DNA of 64,000 bases. It comes from Pelecanus crispus. Lineage: Eukaryota > Chordata > Aves > Pelecaniformes > Pelecanidae. Positions 52,593 through 64,000 of this stretch are shown one piece after another. The notes beneath the pieces are model-generated. The model saw nothing but the letters and a program-made list of their open reading frames with translations. It was not told the DNA's origin and ran no database searches. The translations under genes were made by a program, and so were the position numbers. Location of the stretch: contig NC_134643.1 of the NCBI RefSeq assembly GCF_030463565.1, positions 4,660,001 to 4,724,000 on the forward strand, in the 5' to 3' direction. The stretch's first letter is position 1. Every line of letters starts with the position of its first letter.

Positions 52593-53797
52593 TCACAGCC
52601 ACACCTGGGTGCCAAAACAATCCTTTGGCAATCCAACTACAGATAACAGGTTGCATGTTTCTCTTGCCACTCTTAAGTCACTTAACAAATTCTTGGCTAC
52701 CAGAGAGATCTGAAACAAAAAAAAGTGAGGCAAGTCAACTTTTGCCTGCTCTCCAAGTTATCCCAGGGGTTCAAATCAGGCTTGTGAACTCCAAAAAGAC
52801 AAATGATTAGGTATTAGCATTTGGGGACTGATTTAACTCACACAAGCTGTATTTTAAAATTGCAAGTTTGACAGTGTACAGGTACTTTAAGACAGTCAGT
52901 GGAAATGGTGTGAATCTATCCCTGCAAAATCTGCCCCAGCAAAAACATGAGAAAGCAGTTGCTGATCTGTCCTCTTGAGGCAAACTGAATTGTAGGTAGA
53001 GGAATGGGAATTTGTCCTCAGTCAGTCGATTGGTTTGTGGCTTTCTGTGTCAGCTATAAAGTGAAGGCCACATCCAGTGTGTGGGGGCCAGGGAGGGTCG
53101 GCTGGAGTGACAACCTCCCTCAAGAAGGGATGTGGCATTTTCTTCCCCTACAAACCTGGCCAGACACCACCAAGTTCTCAAACTTCCCCTCTGGGGAAGC
53201 AAAATTAATCTCACCTGCCTTTACATATCTGTTATGGAGATACCTAGAGCTGAACAGTTATCATTAGCTCCTTTTAGAGTCAAGGAAGAGAATTAGTCCA
53301 ATTTTAGACATCCAGCTAAGTATCTACCTGCTGTAAAATACAACCACCTGTTTGTCTCCTTTGGTCATCAAGGAGCCTAGACAACTTATTCATATATAGA
53401 TATTTACGTTGCAGATGTCTAAAGATACATGTGATGACTGTGATATTTAGGATCCTTATCAGGATTTTAGAGCTGGAGAGGGGAATAGTTCATTTTACGT
53501 GTGATCCCCTATGCTATAGCTATGGTGTAGGTATCAGTGACAAGCCATGGAGATGGCTTAACACCAGTGAAAACAACTATCCAGATCAGTACATATGAAA
53601 TTCCTGATAGTTGAAAAATTATGATTTAGAGAGGTGATCTTTACTGCTGGCTCTGAGGTACAGTGGAAGTAGGTGAGTAATTTCTTCACTGTTTTCATAC
53701 CTTGTCTGCATTGCTTGTAAATTGCCACTTGGGCCCAGATTCATCTTATTGCCTAAAAGTTATGTGTCTTATTAATTTAGTTATCCAGAGTCTCTGC

Positions 53798-54012
53798 ACC
53801 AGGGGAGGTTTAGACTGGACATTAGGAAGCATTTCTTTACCGAGAGAGTGGTCAAACACTGGAACAGGCTTCCTAGAGAGGTGGTCAATGCCCCAAGCCT
53901 GTCAGTGGCATTTGGACAATGCCTGTAACAGCATGCTTTAACTTGGTCAGTGCTGAATTGGTCAGGCAGTTGGACTAGATGATCATTGTAGGTCCCTTCC
54001 AACTGAAATAGT
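53798..54012 (+). mobile_element. CR1 LINE 3' end in a PRKCQ intron
   Basis: The segment reads GGAGGTTTAGACTGGACATT, then the AGAGAGGTGGTCAATGCCCC and GGTCCCTTCCAAC strings typical of CR1 3' untranslated regions. It ends in an ATTCT tail that has expanded. The element is truncated at its 5' end, as most CR1 copies are. It lies antisense to PRKCQ. Confidence 0.9.
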
Positions 54013-54107
54013 TATTCTATTCTATTCTATTCTATTCTATTCTATTCTATTCTATTCTGTTCTGTTCTGTTCTGTTCTGTTCTGTTCTGTTCTGTTCTGT
54101 TCTGTTC
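54013..54107 (+). repeat. Compound pentanucleotide microsatellite (TATTC)9(TGTTC)10
   Basis: By direct count there are nine TATTC units (54013-54057) followed by ten TGTTC units (54058-54107), all perfect. It grew from the 3' tail of the CR1 element to its left. It lies within a PRKCQ intron. Confidence 0.97.
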
Positions 54108-56753
54108 TAATGGAGGAAAAATAGTGATTTAACTGACTTACAAACCTAAGGCAGGAAGGGATTACTTGTCTTCTGGGACATTTGCCCTTCTACAACACTA
54201 TAAAGTGCCATCAGATGCCTCACTTTTAGATGAATTTTCTCACATTAGGTAAGAAGTATCCCCCTGTAATGTACCTGTGGCATCTAGCAAAGAAGGACCT
54301 TAATATCAGAAGTCTAAATCCAAGCTCATGTAGAGTGTTCATGACTAACACATCTGTCTCCAAAAAAGCCAAAAGAGGAGATGCAAAAAGGACAAAAAAC
54401 TTATTTGAATATGAGGCAATATATACAATGTGTTTCAGTCATAGTCACAAAAAAAGGAAAGAGCAAGACTCCCAAATATATTTATTCTGAGTCACCCCAA
54501 CATTTCCTTCTGAAAAGACACATTGTTTATATGACACTTTACCATTTAAAGTATAAAATGTCTGGAGAATGAAATTAAATGTTTTATGGCAGTCAAGGAA
54601 AAGATTTATTAGCTTTGCAATTCTCTGGAAAAAATAAACAAACTCAGAAATTTAATTTCAGGTTAAGTCTTTTTTTTTTTTTTGTCAAATATTTTTTGAA
54701 ATAAAAAATTGCTTGTCTACTGACCCAGAGTCCCCTTATTTGCTGTAGCCAAGGTGCTCGGTCTGTAACAAATTACAGTGCTAGCAGCCGCATTGAAATA
54801 CTGACAAAAAGTCCAGTGCTTCCTAGCCTCTGGTGGGAGAGATGATCCATAAACTCTAGCAGTGCTTTCAATTTAGAGGTAAAATGTTTTATATGCACTC
54901 ATTGAATCTCTAAAATAAATGATGGTGCAGAAATAAAACTCTGAGCTATTTTAGTCTTTCTCTTTTCTATGAAGTAAAATCACAGATAATGGATTATCAC
55001 TTGGCTCTCGTCTTTTTAGGATCAGAAAATAGCTTTTTTTTTTTTTAAATAAAAGCATATTGAAGTGGAATAAAAGACAATTGCAGCTTGATTGCAGAGC
55101 ACACTTACACCTGCTCGTAGGCAATACAAATCCAATTGATTTGAAGAGACCAGCCCTCGTCTCAGCAGTGGTGTAACCTAGGTCAGAATGGAGCCCTTGG
55201 TGCACAGTAAAAGATCAATGAATAATAGTGGAAGGGGAAAAACCAAAAGCTTTAAAAGCTATTTTGAAAGTACTAATATCCATCATGAAAACACTAAAAC
55301 CAGGAAATGGGATCTTGAATGGCAAATAAGTGGATTTCAGAGTGATGTCGGGTATGATGCATGGATGACTCGTAGGTTCTTCTCTGAGCCGAAAAATGTT
55401 TTCTTTGGCCCCAATTTGCCACCTAATTAGTCAAAGCTTCTCCATAGTAAGATCTATCATAGTGTGAAGTCACCAGGTTAAGGGACCTTTCTCTTTTCTG
55501 GAGGGATCTAGTCCAAAATACCTAAATTTACTGCCCCCCCCCCAAAAAAAAACCTCAAAAAACAAACAAGTTTCTGCTGCGAAAAAATGGAAAGAAATAA
55601 GGGGAAGGGCAAAGGATCTCGCTACGGGCAAACTGGAGTCTGGTGTCTGTGACCACCCAGTTTTATTGCATGGGCACACAGAGGCTGGGTTCAGCTTTTC
55701 TCCACCGAGTATCAGTAGATTTCAACTACAGAAAGAGAAGAGGAACTGTTGGTATGTTTTTGCATGGAGCTTGGAGACTGTCTCCATGCAAGCCCCAGCC
55801 TTCCTGAGTCAAGGGGACAGAGCAGGACCTTAACACAAGCTACAAGCTCTGCCTTGCCCTTGTTAGCTCAAGCACAGCCTGGCGCTGATACAACTCCATC
55901 GTCTCTAGTTTTAGAGCTTCCTTCACCAGGAGGCAACTTGTGGACACATGTCCTCCAGGGATGGATTCATGTGACATGCATGCAGTGACATGAGGCGCTC
56001 TGGCACCATGCACAGCCGAAGCAGGTGGTTCCAGAGCCCAGGGTTAGCAGGTCAGGTCCCAGCTGTCCTCCAGACAGCAGCATCTATACTCTGACTGCTG
56101 GCATGTGAGAGAGGAAAAATCAGGATACATGACCACTCTCATGTTTACGTCTCCAAGCATCTCGGTCGCTTTTATAAGCAGCTATTGGTTGTTTTTTATC
56201 TAGACAGACCCTCAAGCCTGTGCTCAGTTTTAAGATTATGCCTCTGATGGCAGAGCCTTTTCAGAGCATATAGTGCCTTATTCAGCTCTGGGAGGATGCT
56301 CGTGATGCAGGCTGTGTTTGCAGCCAGCTAAGAACCTGTCTGAGTAAGAGAGAAATCCAAGCTTATGGGTGCCGTCCCTATTCAACCATCAGAGCATTTC
56401 CCAGAGGGAAGGTGAACCCTAATCTCTGCTTTGTCTTGCACCCAGCCTCTCTTCTCTTTCTAAAAGGTGGTTAATCAATGAGAAGGGAGAGTCAGCTCCA
56501 GGCAGGCATTTTGCCCCACCTTCCTCTATTTTCTCTCTTAGGTTGTGAAAAGCAACATCCCTTAGAAGTGCCCATAGCTCCCTACTAGCTATCAAAGAGC
56601 CTGTACAGCATGGAAGCCTACTGTTAGCTAGCTAGGGAACATGCTTCCCATGCCTCATGCTGTTTCTGGTCCTGAATTGCAGGACCTACCTCTTGGAGCT
56701 TCTTCCGCTATGGCCTGAACTGGATTTCCATTAAGCATTCTGTTTCTTGGTTA

Positions 56754-60761
<4,008 letters not shown>

Positions 60762-60824
60762 CTGTATATTATGCCCTTGGAATGGAGGAACTGGAGCCCA
60801 CATATAATTTCAGCAGCATAAAAC
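60762..60824 (-). CDS. PRKCQ: PRKCQ coding exon, helix E before the catalytic loop
   Basis: This 63-nt exon completes a Thr codon (AC|G) and encodes [20 protein letters not shown], then two bases of the Arg that opens the YRD catalytic-loop motif. The acceptor is CACTCAG before GTTTTATG and the donor is ACAG|GTAAGT. Both flanking introns are phase 2, so the exon is symmetric and skipping it would keep the frame. Helix E packs against the catalytic loop in the C-lobe, so a skipped product would not be expected to fold as an active kinase. The HSKGIIYR stretch is typical of novel PKCs. The exon was too short to stand out as an open frame and was found by following the family sequence. Confidence 0.95.
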
Positions 60825-63297
<2,473 letters not shown>

Positions 63298-64000
63298 CTA
63301 GAGAATGAGACAAGATGACAGTAAGGGGTGGGGAAGGGCAAGATAAAATTGAACAAAAACCCCACCCAGAAAGCACTCAAAAAGAGGAAGCAAAACATTA
63401 CAGCAAGGGCCTTGGAAGGAAAGCAGTTTCTTTTTCAGATTTCTCATTTCTTGTTTGTTCTCTAAGCCTGTACTCACCCTTTCTGCTCTGATTTGTATAA
63501 ACAGCATTAGCAAATATTGCAAATCCACTTAATAACCAGCTGGTGCCATTGATGTTTACTAGAAGACCTCAAGGCTCACTAGAAGGGGATGAGTGACTCT
63601 ACAGTGCCTGTGTAACAGAAGAACAGATGGACAAGCTTCCTGGGGGACTAGCGGAAGAGGCAGAAGTAAATCCCAGGTCTCCTCTGGTTCCCAGCCCAGT
63701 GCATTATCCATCCAGTGGAGTGATCTCAAGCTGGTGTTACCTGCATTCCTGCACATATTTTGTGAAGGCACATGGGTCTGGCCTTTTCAAGGTATCAGAG
63801 ACACTGGCCAGATGCTGCAACCTCTTTTAAGCACATGCTTGTTTTTAAGCCTGGAAGCTGCTTTATTAAATAAGGCAGGATGTAACTTGCTAGTGGGAAG
63901 ATTCATGAATTAATCATATTTCTGGATTCCCATTGTGTGCTTGCATGTCAGAGAAGACTGGAAAAAAGATCCAGTCCTTGTCCCCAGTTGCATGCAACCA
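63298..64000 (-). other. PRKCQ intron (partial), with an MIR remnant
   Basis: This is the intron upstream of the hinge exon, truncated by the window end. I looked for the preceding kinase exon, which should carry a MVEKRVL-like segment, and did not find it. The stretch contains an MIR-like 3' end at 63640-63720 and otherwise nothing recognisable. Confidence 0.8.
63640..63720 (+). mobile_element. MIR-type SINE 3' remnant
   Basis: AAATCCCAGGTCTCCTCTGG followed by CCCAGTGCATTATCCATCCA parallels the MIR 3' part (ACCCAGGTCTCC, CCAGTGCTCTATCCACT). It is an old, diverged copy. Confidence 0.55.

Noticed and set aside
53781..54002. Open frames over the CR1 3' end
   Set aside because: CR1 3' UTR sequence is noncoding and the frames follow the repeat consensus.

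Overview
The window is vertebrate nuclear DNA, and almost certainly from a bird. It carries widely spaced exons with GT-AG introns, CR1-type LINE fragments ending in ATTCTATG-like or ATTCT tails, old MIR-type SINE remnants, and two copies of a ~565 bp solo LTR of a kind I associate with birds outside the chicken/duck group. There are no bacterial operons, ribosome binding sites, CRISPR arrays or phage genes. Most long open frames here are chance frames.

The only gene I can support is the 3' part of PRKCQ (protein kinase C theta), on the minus strand from 63297 down to 47723. Six coding exons were placed by reading both splice sites of each one. Together they encode 255 residues, from the hinge-side beta strand of the kinase domain to the stop codon. 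Counted back from a 706-residue human protein (from memory), the activation-loop Thr, turn-motif Ser and hydrophobic-motif Ser fall exactly at 538, 676 and 695. There is therefore no net length change in this half. The ATP-binding Gly loop and Lys, the C1/C2 domains and the promoter lie beyond position 64000.

The left ~46 kb (1 to about 46450) is the downstream flank of PRKCQ and contains no gene I recognise. It holds MIR remnants, a degraded CR1 reverse-transcriptase fragment (41190-41560), two solo LTRs in opposite orientation (9307-9871 minus, 37697-38261 plus), some short tandem duplications and a small cluster of GATA motifs. In mammals PRKCQ borders a large gene-poor interval on 10p15, and this layout is compatible with that.

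The PRKCQ introns hold two CR1 3' ends. One runs into a two-part pentanucleotide array: nine TATTC, then ten TGTTC. They also hold MIR fragments and a pair of 27-bp direct repeats flanking a short palindrome. I found no convincing new biological system. The most checkable oddities are the pentanucleotide array inside a kinase intron, the substitution next to the PKC theta turn motif, the GATA cluster, and the LTR pair that differs in its TATA box.
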